Assembly: GCF_021869535.1 (NCBI RefSeq)
Contig: NW_026262668.1
Coordinates: 74,173,558-74,237,557, forward strand
Source: Mytilus californianus
Lineage: Eukaryota; Mollusca; Bivalvia; Mytilida; Mytilidae
Length of the DNA: 64,000 nt
Direction: 5' to 3'
Shown here: piece after piece, positions 35,871-47,344 of the stretch
How the letters are laid out: each line of letters starts with the position of its first letter
Position numbering within the stretch: the stretch's first letter is position 1
Program-made: the position numbers and the translations under genes
The notes under the pieces: generated by a model
Databases searched by the model: none
Told to the model about the DNA's origin: nothing
The model's input: only the letters and a program-made list of their open reading frames with translations

Positions 35871-36094
35871 ATGCACTCATACAGCGTGTTCTTCTTTATG
35901 TTTTCATTTTTAGTATAAGAAATAAACATTAAAAGTTCCTTTTCTAGAAAATAAAGGATATTTGAGGATGTCGAGTGTATGGAAAGCCAGTATGTAGTAA
36001 TTCTTTCGCACATAGTATTTTTCTTATTTCTTTTCTTTGAAAGCATATACATTGTACAACGGAACAAGTTTAAGTCAACTCACATTAAATATGT
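35870..36094 (-). repeat. Large palindrome, right arm, inner part
   Basis: Reverse complement of about 34130-34355 (shared 'ggatgtcgagtgtatggaaa', 'agcatatacattgta', 'aagtcaactcacattaaat'). It ends at the insertion point of the foldback element (36095), and the arm resumes at 37301. Confidence 0.85.
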
Positions 36095-37300
36095 GTAAGA
36101 CTCTAAAGTGCGATGGTACTCTAAAGTGCGATGGTCACGCTAAAGTGCGATGGTCTACGCTAAAGTGTGATGGTGTCTCACGCTAAAGTGCGATGGTTGT
36201 TTGTTTGCTAAAGTACGGTGGTATATCAAGCTAAAGTGTGATGGACCAAAAGGGTAAGGTTCGAGGGCTTTAAAAACGTTAAAGAACATAAGTTGTAAAA
36301 ATAGTCCTTCTGTAAAATCTAGTATTCTAAGGTATACCATATGTGATAGGCATTATAATCTACTGGTAGGCTGAAGTGATTGTTTCTAAATTTAGAAGAC
36401 CGACCACGTAATAATTGCTAAAAAGGTAATTTAGGTGTCACAAAATACTATATTTCTTTTAAATGAATTTTTAACAATTCGGGCGTATTAAATATTGTGA
36501 TAATTGGCGTAGCTTGCCATTCACACGGTCTATCACTAATGGGAACACCTCCCCTAGGCCTTACAGTCGTCAGTGTAAATTACAAATACAAAATTCGATT
36601 ATTGTAGTAATATGTAACATTTATTTGTTTAAGCTTTAATTTAAATGAGAGAAAAGGGCGATGTTCGCCGAGTTGTCTCCTTTTCCGTAGCGACTACACA
36701 TACATGTTATATTTTCCTATAATGTACAAACTAATATTTTAGCCGACAATTTATAATTTACGCATGCAAACATGTACCTTTATTTTACCGATGTTACTTT
36801 TTAAAGCGACAATATTTTAACGGGGACCGCAAAGTAAACTGCAACATAAACAATGATTTAAAGGTATCTGTTCGCTTCCAATAAAAGCACGATACAGGAT
36901 ATTTATGCGAATACTATTTTGTATCTAAATAGTAAAATGGTCGACTGCAGGATACAAGTTCTTCTTCCAGCCACCGTAAAAAAACACATTTTCTTCAGAC
37001 GTCAAAGCACGGTTAGGTTTAAATTAACTATTAATAAGTCATTGACATTTGGTGTAACAGTTGTTAATCGAATATTAGCGTGTTCATTTTTAGTTTGTAT
37101 AAACATGGAAGTAATATTTTTAAATATTACTTCCATGGTATAAACGACTGTTAACGTCATAATCAAACTACGTTTCTTACATCTATACTTTCGCGGACCA
37201 TCGGACTTTAGCGTATGCAGGCATCGCACTTCAGCGTATACCATCGCACTTTGGCGTGACCATCGCACTTTAGCGTCCCCATCGCACTTTAGAGTCCTAC
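36095..37300. mobile_element. 1,206-bp foldback element with tandem-repeat termini
   Basis: The ends are GTAAGACTCTAAAGTGCGATGG and, read inverted, GTAGGACTCTAAAGTGCGATGG. The left terminus holds about seven tandem copies of 'ctaaagtgcgatggt' with short spacers (36101-36244). The right terminus holds about five in reverse (37197-37292). ATATGT flanks both sides (36089-36094 and 37301-37306). Removing the element and one ATATGT restores sequence colinear with the other palindrome arm near 34120-34135, which serves as an empty site. Termini made of short tandem repeats in inverted orientation are the hallmark of foldback-type transposons. No transposase frame is seen. The ORFs at 36155-36340, 36919-37143 and 37002-37424 are chance. 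Confidence 0.85.
37104..37137. repeat. Perfect 34-bp palindrome inside the foldback element
   Basis: catggaagtaatattt, two-base centre tt, aaatattacttccatg: 16-bp arms without mismatch. It could be a small insertion or a binding or cleavage structure. Confidence 0.85.
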
Positions 37301-38390
37301 ATATGTATTCTATGCTCTGCCTACGACAGTAATGCCCACAATAATATCTGGTCTGTGTGTTCGTTCGTTTGTTCGTTTGTCCGTTCGCCCGTTCCTTTGT
37401 CCGTCCGTCCGTCCGTCCATTCATACTATATTAGATTGACGTTATTGTTGAATCTAGTCTAAGATGAAGTTGTTATCAGATCAACTTGAAACTAAGTACA
37501 CATGTGCATTAAAATATGTTCTTTTTAAATTGTTCACGGTTCACTGAATATGGAAAACGATTATGCGAGCAAATCATCATAGAAATATATTATTGTTTTT
37601 TTTTTAAATTCAATTCGTTTACTTTTTATTCTCATTTCTGATCCGCAAAGTATTGTATAGCCATTATGTGCTTAGGGGATATACACTCCGTTTTTAATAT
37701 TTTGTTTGCAATAATTGATATCTGTTTACAATCTCGGTTTAGAGTTTGGAAAACACAGAAAACGTAAAGAAGACGTCAAAATATTGTTTACTTATTTTCC
37801 CAACTAGTCCCATTCCCGATAGAGTAAAATCCGGAGAGGGGCCGCACTTTCATTTATATAAAAACATATATGATAACATATAGTATGTGTTCGAATGTAG
37901 GGGAATAGTTCGTTAACAAAGACTGTTCTATTGTTTTTTGTGTGTTTTTCGCTGTATGTGTACGGATTTTGTGTCATGGATGGATACCCCATATATTTTG
38001 TTTTTCTATTCTATTAAGATCTTTGACTTTTTTCGATTTGCTGGCACGTTATTTCTTTACTGATTGATATTGATGCAGACATTTAGCCGGCAAGCTAGTC
38101 AGTGCATTCAGCTTCAGACGTGACTGGTGTTGTAGTGTTCCCTTTTACTTGAAATGATGGACATCTCTGGTCATTTAAACGTTAAAAAACATATATACCG
38201 TACTGATAGCTATATTTTCTTTTTAACAGAACGTTGCTTCATAATGTGGTTTTGTGGTTTTCCCATATACCAAATTATGATTCTTTGACAAGTTGATTCT
38301 CATTGTGTTCTTTGGTGGTCGCTAGAATTGGTCGCTATCTTGATTGGTCGCTAGATTGAGTCTGTTCATATACACAACTATTACCTATTT
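37301..38390 (-). repeat. Large palindrome, right arm, outer part
   Basis: Reverse complement of about 33012-34125; see the left arm. It contains 'attttgtgtcatggatggat' (37965-37985), also found at 7345-7365, so this unit exists elsewhere as a dispersed repeat. Confidence 0.85.
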
Positions 38391-39544
38391 AGGTTTACAT
38401 GAAAAGAGATTCTGGAACGTATGGTCTAAATTTTCGGAGAAAAATACAAAAACCTGTTAGTGAATTTAGATGCTTCATATGGGTATTAAAATAGTGTATT
38501 CATTTACCTTTTGAAACCATTGTTTTCTCTTTTTTATCTTGTCAACTCAAAATTCATTCAACATAAAACTATTCATTGGTGTCTTCTTGATATCTTCGAT
38601 GGGCAAAATGGACCATATGTGATAATATTATGACAAATTTTCAAAGCTTAATTAATAACTCCCCATATACATTTTCATGATCCCCCCCCCCCCCTTGAAA
38701 TTTAATGCCAAAACATTCTTTTGACTTGATCAATGATAAGAAGGACACTTTATAAAAGAGAGGCGAATTTCCGTCTTAGGTGGGTACTAGTGAATCTTTA
38801 AACTATTGTCTTCTACGTTTATCCCCAAGTTATACAAGCTACTGCCTGTGAATCTTTTATATGTTAGGAGACGACCATTTCATTTTTTGCGGTGGTAGGT
38901 GGTAGATTGTTTTGAATATGAATAAACTGGCCTGGAGAGACCTGAAAATAAATACTTTTGCCCAAGGCAGGATGAAAATGAGTATTCTGCATCACAAAAT
39001 GCAGGGTTTAATTGTGTTCAAAAGTGATATTTATAAGCATACGTATCAACAGACAAAATTGAAAAGTCAATCCGCAAAAAAATCCTCCTTCCCTTCTCAC
39101 CTCTCGGTGGTAAAATATCTAGCATAAAGGACCAATTCGTGATAAAATCCATCTAAAATTAAGCCCTCATGAATTATTTCTTACGAAGTTTTTTTTTTCT
39201 TATAAAATATTGATCTTTATGGAAATAGTTGTTCACTTTAAAATAATTAGCAGTATTTCCAGCATTTGAAATTCTTTTGTCCATATCAGTTCAGAAATGA
39301 CACAGTGTTCATTCAATTTTTATCCTTTCCGTCACACATTATTGTAACACAAATAGACATGAACTTAACACAAAGAATTCATTATTCGGGATCAGTGCGT
39401 TTTAGATGATTAATACGCTCAGAGTCTTTGAAATAGCATTTTTCACAATTCTTTTTACAGATTAATTTATAGGTATTTAATCAAAAATAGACAAAGATTT
39501 TTTGAAAGTGTCAACGATATGCATTTATTCATTAAGGAGTTATT
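38391..39544. other. No gene seen
   Basis: A run of 13 C at 38682-38694 is the main feature. The ORF at 38912-39127 (MNMNKLAWRDLKINTF...) has balanced composition but no recognisable domain and no splice context, and I do not call it. Confidence 0.4.
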
Positions 39545-40230
39545 GTCCCCCGCGTAACGCGTTGCGGGGGACATGGAAATACCGGGTGTCCGTCCGGTCT
39601 TGTTAGCGCTCTCACGGATACAATTCTTGCACATTTTTATAAAACTTATACTATAGGTTAATATCAGCAATATCTCGGACAAGTTCTCAAATGGTGGACG
39701 ATCGACTTTTTTTTAAAGGAGTTATGCCCCTTGGAAATATTAAATTTATAAAAAAAGGGCCTCGTTAGGGCTCTCACTGGTACAATTCTTGCCAGATTTT
39801 TATAAAACTTATACTATAGGCTAACATCAGCAATATTTCGGACAAGTTTCATAATGGTGGCTGATCGACTTTTTTTAAAAGAGTTATGCCCTTGGAAATA
39901 TTAAATTTATGAAAAAAGGGCCTCGTTAGGGCTCTCACGGGTACAATTCTTGCCAGATTTTTATAAAACTTATACTATAGGTTAATATCAGCAATATCTC
40001 GGACAAGTTTTATAATGGTGGCTGATCGACTTTTTTTTAAAGAGTTATGCCCCTTGGAAATATCAAATTTATGAAAAAGGGCCTCGTTAGCGCTCTCACG
40101 GGTACAATACTTGCCAGATTTTTATAAAACTTATACTATTGGTTAATATGTTCTATAATGGTGGACGATCGACTTTTTTAAAAGAGTTATGTCCCTTGGA
40201 AATATGAAATATGTTCAACGCGGGGGACAT
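39545..40230 (+). repeat. 162-bp tandem element with GC-rich ends
   Basis: The left border is the hairpin 'gtcccccgc...gcgggggac' (39545-39572). The right border is 'caacgcgggggacat' (40216-40230). In between, 'gttag.gctctcac' starts at 39602, 39764, 39925 and 40086 (periods 162, 161, 161). The fourth unit has an internal deletion after 'ggttaatatg'. Each unit also has 'ttcttgccagatttttataa', 'ggacaagttt' and 'ggtgg(a/c)(c/t)gatcgactttt'. It looks like an element whose internal part is amplified in tandem. Confidence 0.85.
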
Positions 40231-40267
40231 TGGAACTCTGTTCATTTATTCATTTTAAATGTAAGTC

Positions 40268-40401
40268 ATCTACGTTCATATCCGTAGATATTGATATTTT
40301 AACACCCTGAAGTATCCAAGTACACCCTGAGGCGCAGCCGAAGGGTGTACAGGGTACTGAAGGGTGTTAAAATATCCATATCTACGGATATGAACGTAGA
40401 T
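40268..40401. repeat. Long hairpin, about 61-bp arms
   Basis: 40268-40328 (atctacgttcatatccgta...) pairs with 40341-40401 around a 12-bp loop (gaggcgcagccg), with only a handful of mismatches. It directly precedes the MITE at 40408. Confidence 0.85.
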
Positions 40402-40407
40402 AACGAA

Positions 40408-41003
40408 TTTATCCCCGGTCTTAGTCTAAATCTGGCGATTTTTAGAGAAATTCGACCACAAAGTTTAACGTGAAAGCAACGTTTTTTTCATTTTTTAAAT
40501 ATCTTTTATTGAAATCTGGGAATTTGACATATTTTTAACGAGGTGTAGGGTACTACCTTTGGTAGAACCCTACAGGTAGACAAATATAAGACGTTTTTAA
40601 ACTAGAGACAGAGAAACTGAAATGGGTCGAATTTGGCGCGCAATGTTGTGAGAGTTACATCATCGTCAACGTGGGTCATTTGCATAGCTAGGTCAGTAGT
40701 ACAATTCATTGACAATGTGGCTGCATAGTGATGCATTTACTAAAATGAGTGCAAATAATCGATGTAATAAGATAAAATCGTTAGTGGATTACGTATTTAA
40801 TTATACAGACATCATGGAAAATCTACAGAATTCGATATTTCATAAGGAACAACCATAGAACTAAGGAAAACGCGCGTGAAATTCCCCGATGTAATGGGTA
40901 GCAACGTCTGGGGATATGGGTTAGCAACACCCAGGGGCTATGGGTTTTGTAACGACGTGCGTTAACCAATCAAACTCCTAGAAATATACTAAGCCGGGGA
41001 TAA
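40408..41003. mobile_element. About 596-bp MITE
   Basis: The left end 'ttatccccggtcttagt' and the reversed right end 'ttatccccggcttagt' are near-identical TIRs of about 16 bp. The interior carries 'gggtagcaacgtctgggg' / 'gggttagcaacacccagggg' as a small internal repeat and no coding frame. Confidence 0.6.
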
Positions 41004-41009
41004 TAATAT

Positions 41010-42330
41010 ATGTTTACGGTAGATTCGTTTTGGAAATTTTTGTTTGTTATCATACTGTAACAACCATTAACGTACTGATTAAGACATGTATTCATTGATT
41101 TGCACGGTATGCTTTGGTCAAGACATCATCTACAAGGACGCCAGCACAATTTACGATGTCAAAATGATATATTTTCCAATATCTCTATTATAAATCACGA
41201 TAATAGACAGAGACAGTCGTCTTTAAGAAATTTAACTCTACAAAGTGATGAGGATGTTTAAGACTTACGACATGTTTTCATCCAAACCAAACTGATTGAT
41301 CCCAGAATGTATAGCTTTTTAAAAAAAATAGAGTTAGATTGTTTACATCAGAATGATGTTTGTTTGAAAAGAAAAGAAAAATAACTGAACAAAGGTTATA
41401 TGGACAAAGCAACTTTAAATTCTGAAAAAGGTAAATATAACGGAGAATAACTACTTTCCAGCTCCTGACCACTTTTTCGAAAATGAGAAGAAGAAAATCA
41501 TTGGCGTTCTTTAGATTGATGAAAATAATTGAGTTTTAAGTACAGATTCAATACTAGTATTTCTTTAAATGGCATTTCAACATTTTTCTAGTTTAGTATT
41601 AGCCAAAATGAAAGAATATAATACGGTTTACTTTTTAAGGCACCTTGATTTGGAACAAAAAAAGTACGCACTTTAGATCTTTACAAACCCTTTGTCTGCC
41701 AAATATCCGTATGTACATTTTCGAGTTTGTCTAGCATAAATTCTTTAGGGGTTCCAACTTCTTGCATGTAATGCAAAACTACAAAAACAGGCAAAACAGT
41801 GACTGTCTTATTTTGAGATCTTATCTTTGAAATTCAGATATAAGTCACAATCTTATCCGAATGGATATTTTGCTACAAGATGCATTATACAAAGTTGTTA
41901 ATATAGTTTCATTGCTTTGATATTTTTACAAGATGTATTATACAAAGTTTTTAATGTTGTTTCACTGCTTTGAATGTGGTTTACCGCAAATAGTGATATT
42001 TTGGTGTAGGTATATTTTGAAATTTTCATAAAATAATTTAGTGGTTAAATTTTGGTGTGTCAATCTTTTGCATATTGGGTGAATCTCTCTTTTTAATTTT
42101 ACCATAAAGTTGAATTAGTTGAATCAATTTCTAACGTAAACATCGTTTTGACACCTAGCGTTTAACCGATGGTAGAACAATTAGAGTTACATAATCATTG
42201 TTAATTCAAAAGCTGTTTACGCTTTAAATAAAGTAAAAGAAATAATGAAACTTGTATAATATTTGATATACTGGTGTTTGTTTGATCAAGCTGAATAATA
42301 GTTACATTTTTCATTAGACTCTTTTCCAAA
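41010..42330. other. No gene seen
   Basis: AT-rich DNA. A near-duplicate 'tacaagatg(c/t)attatacaaagtt.ttaat.t.gtttca.tgcttt' occurs at about 41874-41914 and 41930-41974 (period about 56). Confidence 0.5.
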
Positions 42331-42546
42331 TTGTGGACTATACGTTCAGGTATTTCACATCCAATATGTTATGGTAATATTCTTTCCAAAGCACAAAAAT
42401 GTCGGCATTCACCTCAAAAGCTAACCAAACCTTTAAACAGACTTATTCGGAAAAGATATAGTTACGATAATGTTGTCAAGTCATTTGCAATTGCATATTT
42501 TGGTATTAATATCGATTCACTCATAGGGTCTTTGCATCGGAAATAA
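42331..42546 (+). pseudogene. Retroelement ORF C-terminal tail
   Basis: An open frame of 71 codons contains GISHPICYGNILSKAQK (about residues 7-23) and KPLNRLIRKRYSYDNVVKSF (about residues 35-54). It ends HRK-stop at 42546. The 'GISHP.(F/C)YG(D/N)' and '(L)I.KGY....VVKS' blocks are the C-terminal signature also present in the relic at 10426-10915. The element's 3' tail follows immediately. Upstream of 42331 no further RT sequence is visible, so it is 5'-truncated. The ATG is incidental. Confidence rests on the repeated pairing of this domain with the same 3' tail. Confidence 0.6.
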
Positions 42547-43190
42547 ACACATATATTCTAAAACCAGTTGTTGGCATGATACGGGTTATGTTCTTCAAAT
42601 ATATTTTATGATGGTATGATTCTAAACCCCTAACGGGAGGGATTGTACTTGATTTTCATATGATGAAGACATAATCTTTCAATCAGTTTAATTGAGGTTT
42701 GGAGCTGGCATGTCAGTAACTGCTAGTAGTCCTTTGTTCATTTATGCATCATTGTCATTTTGCTTAGTTTCTTTTGTTACCTATTCTGACATCGGACTCG
42801 GACTTCTTTTAAACTGAGTTTTACTGTGCGTATTGCTATATGTTTCTTTTTTCTACATTGGCTAGAGGTATAGGGGAGGGTTGAGATCTCACAAAACATG
42901 TTTAACCCCGCCGCATTTTTGCGCCTGTCCCAAGTCAGGAGCCTCTGGCCTTTGTAAGTCTTGTATGTTTTTTAATTTTGATTCATTTATATGTTTTGGA
43001 GTTTAGTGTGACGTCCATTTTCACTGAACTAGCACACAATTTTATTTAGGGGCCAGCGGAGGACCACCTCCGGATGCGGGATTTTCTCGCTGCATTGAAG
43101 ACCCATTAGTGGCCTTCAGCTGTTGTCTGCTCTTTAGTCGAGTTGTTGTCTCTTTGACATATTCCCCATTTCCATTCTCAATTTTATATA
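42547..43190 (+). repeat. Retroelement 3' tail (sense), full length
   Basis: The tail runs from the ORF stop through 'taaacccctaacgggaggga', 'ggagctggcatgtcagtaac', 'catgtttaaccccgccgcat', 'gcgcctgtcccaagtcagga' and 'ggccagcggaggaccacctc' to 'ccatttccattctcaatttt'. It is near-identical in reverse to 62868-63430. This shows that the common mussel repeat is the untranslated 3' end of this retroelement. Confidence 0.8.
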
Positions 43191-43949
43191 AATATGTGGA
43201 AACAAATGTAGTTTAGCAGTTTATAGTAACTTACAGAAATTATTTCTTACTTTTTTGACAATGTATTTCTAAGATATGTTGTCTTCGTTTATCTTTGTAC
43301 TTAAACTGGACGTTACATATTCTGTTATTCATAGGAATAATAGATTTTTTTTGGTAATTTAAGTGCGATAGAAGATAAATTTCATTTTATTCTACAACGT
43401 AGCAGATATACTGATGTGCGTAAAAAGTACATAAAGAAATTTTGTTGATCTTAATATTATTTACTTTCAAGGTAATAAAATTATTGTCTGCTGAAAACAC
43501 AAAACTGATTTGTAACAATTTTTAATCAGTTTCATTCTCATAATGTTCTACACTTGATTAGAAAACATTGGTAAATGTTTTATATTGATGTGTTTATTTT
43601 TACCACTTTCATCTTAGACGCCAAGTAAACGAAAGAAAGACTAACCCAAAATTATCAATTTACAGTATTGATCAAAATTGCGGAAAATTTTCAGCGAAAT
43701 CGTAGGGTACAAAAACCTAAAAATTCACCAAGAAAATCAATAGGATCATATATATTTAAGTACGGTAACATCACAAATAGATATCGCGCTCAAATTAGAC
43801 AACATCAGTTTTTCCATAAATAGTTTATTAAAAACGTCTTTTAAGGAAATATTTGCCAAAAATAACATTGCCTGCAATTGGTCAAACATTTAGTACTATA
43901 TATTGTAAAACCACTGTCTAAGCAGGGGAGATAAGCTCTCACACTGGCT
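43191..43949. other. No gene seen
   Basis: AT-rich sequence with no recognised element. Confidence 0.5.
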
Positions 43950-44340
43950 TATAATTTAATACGCCAGACGTTCCAGATTCATTAGTGGCGCTCTATTCAA
44001 AATATCAAAAGATTGTGTAAAAACTGGCTAAATCCATTTATGTAGCTATTAGTTTACGAAAAAAATATCGTCCGAATTGTATTTTATGTTAGCACAGAAG
44101 TGTTTGATTTTGAGCTGGTGATACCCTTGTAGAAAAAAACATCCACCAGCAGTGGTGTCGACCCTGAATTGGTAACACGCATCAAAGATACCAGGTATAT
44201 AATTGAAGACGCCAGACGGGAGTTTCGTGTTTGTTAGATTCATCAATAGAGCTCGAATCAACCCAGTTGGAAAGACAAATCAAATGCAGTTGAGGAGCAT
44301 TAACAATATAAAGTTGTGCCAAATACGGCTAAGGCGGAGC
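43950..44340 (-). repeat. Mussel 'gatgagtctttt/ggtatcaccagc' repeat, minus copies
   Basis: 'acgccagacgttccagattc' with 'attagtggcgctc' (43970-43995) and 'gagctggtgatacccttgta', 'catccaccagcagtggtgtc', 'gacgccagacgggagtttcg', 'gttgaggagcattaacaa' (44110-44305) are blocks of the family in reverse. The ORFs at 44049-44261 and 44300-44539 lie here and are not genes. Confidence 0.65.
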
Positions 44341-45014
44341 GGATATGAACAGCGAAATTTCCATCTAACAAATTAAGAGTACTGAAGAAAATAATGAGAT
44401 GCATATAAATTGTACAAAACGCAAAATACAACAATTTAAAGAGCAAAAACAATGTGATACCCCTATCTTTTACGTTGTTACCTTCCAACTGTCTTTGTTG
44501 AAGCGTTTCTAAGTAGTCTCTTATGTAGGCGAACCACATTATAAGCCTGGTGTCTTAATAAAAAAAAATGTGTTTGTACTTTATCGACACTATGAGAAAG
44601 ATTTAAAACTATATGTCCGGATTGCGTAGCGGAAAAGCAGTACAATCCGATTTAAATTATTTTTAACAGCATTAGGCGCAGACTGAAGTCATTGCAAATA
44701 AGGGATACTTGGTGGAGCAGCATGGGGCAAAAAATCTAGAAAATGTTATGAAATAATCAATTATATGTAATAACAAAAACTCATATTGCTTTTTATTTAA
44801 CTTTGCATTTTGTTCACCGTTACACTACTTGATAAACTATAGTAAAATTAATTTCACCATCGCAATGATGCAGTGAATGTAAAAGAAATGTCGGCTCAAG
44901 TAGGATACACGATACTATATATAGTTCCGGCTTTTATGATAAATTTATACGCGTATGTATTCATGGACAATAAATGTATTCAAATTATACAATGAAAAAA
45001 ATAAATGACTGTTT
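44341..45014. other. No gene seen
   Basis: AT-rich sequence between the mussel repeat and the minisatellite, with no recognised element. Confidence 0.5.
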
Positions 45015-45612
45015 GACAGGTTGACAATGTGTTAAAAATGCAAATATTTTTATGGTTGACAGGTTGACAAGTCGACAAGTTGACAATGTTAAAAATGTAA
45101 ATACTTTTATGGTTGACTGGTCGACAGGTCGACAGGTTGACAGGTTGACAAGTTGACAAGTTGAAAATTTAATATAGTGAAAATTGAAGTTATGGTTGAC
45201 AAGTCGACAGGTTGACAATTTGAAAGAATTTATCTAGTGTAAAATAGTATTATTGGTGACTGGTAGACAGGTCGACAAGTCGACTGGTTGACAATATGAC
45301 GGGGAGAAATGAAAACTTTAATAGTGGTTAACAGATTGACAGTCAACAGGTTGACAGGTCGACAGGTCGACAGTCGCCTGGTAGACAGTTATAAGTCAAG
45401 ACTTAATAAAAAAGGTTAAAAAACTGAACTGTAAAATTAAACCTGTCAACCTGTTAACCATTACACTTGTTAACCTGTCGACCTAAACACTTGTCAACCT
45501 GTCAACCTGTCGACCTTTCAACATGTCGACCTGTCGACCTTAACACTTGTCAACCTGTCGACTTTCACACTTGTCGACCTTTCTAGTGTCAACCTGTCGA
45601 CCATGTCGACCT
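45015..45612. repeat. 8-bp minisatellite RGTYGACA that switches strand
   Basis: 45015-45400 consists of runs of ggttgaca, ggtcgaca and agttgaca units broken by AT-rich spacers. After about 40 bp without units, 45440-45612 carries the same unit reversed (tgtcaacc, tgtcgacc). The unit core GTYRAC is palindromic, and the two halves can fold together. The minus ORF 44985-45218 reads it as a repeated LSTCRPVD-like peptide and is an artefact. Confidence 0.9.
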
Positions 45613-45635
45613 TTTAGTCGGTCAAATTATAAAAT

Positions 45636-45745
45636 TGAGAATTGAAATGGGGAATGTGTCAAAGAGACAACAACCCGACCATAGAGTAGACAACAGCCGA
45701 AGACCACCAATGGGTCTTCAATGCAGCAAGAAACTCCATATAAAC
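45636..45745 (-). repeat. Retroelement 3' tail end fragment (antisense)
   Basis: 'ttgagaattgaaatggggaa', 'gtcaaagagacaacaacccg' and 'ccaatgggtcttcaatgcag' match the first 90 bp of 62868-63430. It is truncated after 'gaaactcc'. Confidence 0.85.
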
Positions 45746-46150
45746 TGATTTACTTCATAAGTTAAACCGAATTACTTCTCTGTTCTTCCGATGGAACTAC
45801 AGTACCATTCATCCTCCTTGACCCGAAATGTCAAAATATGTCAAAATATGCAGGATCTTTTTTTTTTTACCCTATAAATCTAAGAGTAAAATGAATTATA
45901 AATCCATGAGATAGTCTTCCTAGTAATTTCACAAGACATCAATGTGTCAAAAGTCAATATCTATTTTTTTTAAATTATGACTTCCGTATTTGTTTTAGGC
46001 CTACACAAATATTGGCATTTGATGTCAACAAAACACGACAAAAATCATGGTCTTGCTATCAATATTTAGATCTGAGTACCAATCTTACCAAAAAATTATA
46101 CATTATGCAATAATAGTAAACGAGTTAAGAATTATAAGGATTGAACACAA
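45746..46150. other. No gene seen
   Basis: AT-rich sequence with a duplicated 'tgtcaaaatatg' at 45830-45850. Confidence 0.5.
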
Positions 46151-46310
46151 TTTTTCTAGTGGTTATTTAAGAAATAATTCATGCAAGCCATAGATTTGTT
46201 GGAAATTTTTACATGGCCTGGGCCGTTATATTCGAATTAAGATAAAAGCTACAAATATCAAATAAATCTAAGGCTTGCATGAATTATTTCTTAAATAACC
46301 ACTAGAAAAA
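46151..46310. mobile_element. 160-bp MITE with 50-bp TIRs
   Basis: 46151-46200 (tttttctagtggttatttaa...) is the reverse complement of 46261-46310 except for about two bases. The 60-bp loop has no features. A decayed relative lies at 30755-30825. Confidence 0.85.
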
Positions 46311-47220
46311 TAATATTCAGCTTGAGACTTTTCATTCGTATGACGTCATGTTTTGACATGACATTAATGCGCCAAGATCATTCATGAAATTTCGCGGAAT
46401 TTTATTTTATTTTGATTTTATACATTTTTTAAGATCTTATGCATTAATTCTTTTTGTTATGCATCAGAATAGGAATGACGGTTCTGTAGTTTCTTTTTTC
46501 AATTTCAATTTGAACACAACGAAATCCACAAAGCTTACGTGTTTGGTCATAGGTTACGACACATCTGGATTTACGTGGAAGGTATAGTAACAGCCATTAA
46601 TATGTACATCTCTGAGTCTGCGCTAAGTATAGATATATCGAGAATTTTATCACGCTGTTGATTACAAAGCGAAAGAAGCACGTCATATTAGAATATGTCT
46701 TTTAAAAGAAGTTGTTTTGTGTAAATGGCCCTTTTTGGATAAGGCAGTTGCTCATATTCAAATATATTACATATGGTGTAGCATTCTCCTGTTTTCATTG
46801 GATATTACGATCACGTGTTTGAAAGGTTATTTTATGTATCCGAAGCCTTGTTTCTATTTGTAAGTATATTGATGCTATGTTTCTATTTATATGTATATTG
46901 ACGGTCAATATGAAAAATCTTGCTAAATTTTATTAGATTAATGACATCATGACGTCACACATAACAACCGCGGAGGAAGCGCCGCAGCAGATCATGAGAT
47001 GAAAAGATAATTTGTTAGTTTATCACATGCATTTTCATGTTAAACGCAGACGCTATGAATACAAAGAAGCTAACGCAACAAGCTATGAAGATGTTCAAAG
47101 AATATTGATATTTTCAATAACATGTTAAAATTCTTGCAAAATACAATTTAAAAATACACAGAAAGAACATTGAACGCCATTTTCCTATTACATTATTTAC
47201 ATATGTAATTTTTAAATTCA
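46311..47220. other. No gene seen
   Basis: 'ttcgtatgacgtcatgtttt' (46335) and 'atcatgacgtcacacataac' (46947) contain TGACGTCA-type palindromes, possibly by chance or as part of the MITE-associated sequence. The ORF at 46384-46587 has no domain. Confidence 0.4.
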
Positions 47221-47344
47221 GGACTTTCACTCAGTCAATACGTTATATATGGACCTGTTAGATTATATTGACACTCGGACTTCGTCCTCGGACAATATAA
47301 TCTGGACATGTCAATATATAACGTGTAGACCTCCTCAAAAGTCC
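47221..47344. repeat. Long imperfect palindrome
   Basis: 'ggactttc', 'acgttatatatggacctgtt' and 'agattatattgacactcgga' on the left pair with 'ctcggacaatataatct', 'gacatgtcaatatataacgt' and 'aaaagtcc' on the right. The centre 'cttcgtc' lies near 47280. I recognise it as a recurrent mussel hairpin. The minus ORF 47258-47467 is incidental. Confidence 0.7.

Noticed and set aside
44985..45218. Cys-rich repetitive ORF (LSTCRPVD-like)
   Set aside because: It is the translation of the 8-bp minisatellite; 24 bp gives an 8-residue peptide period.
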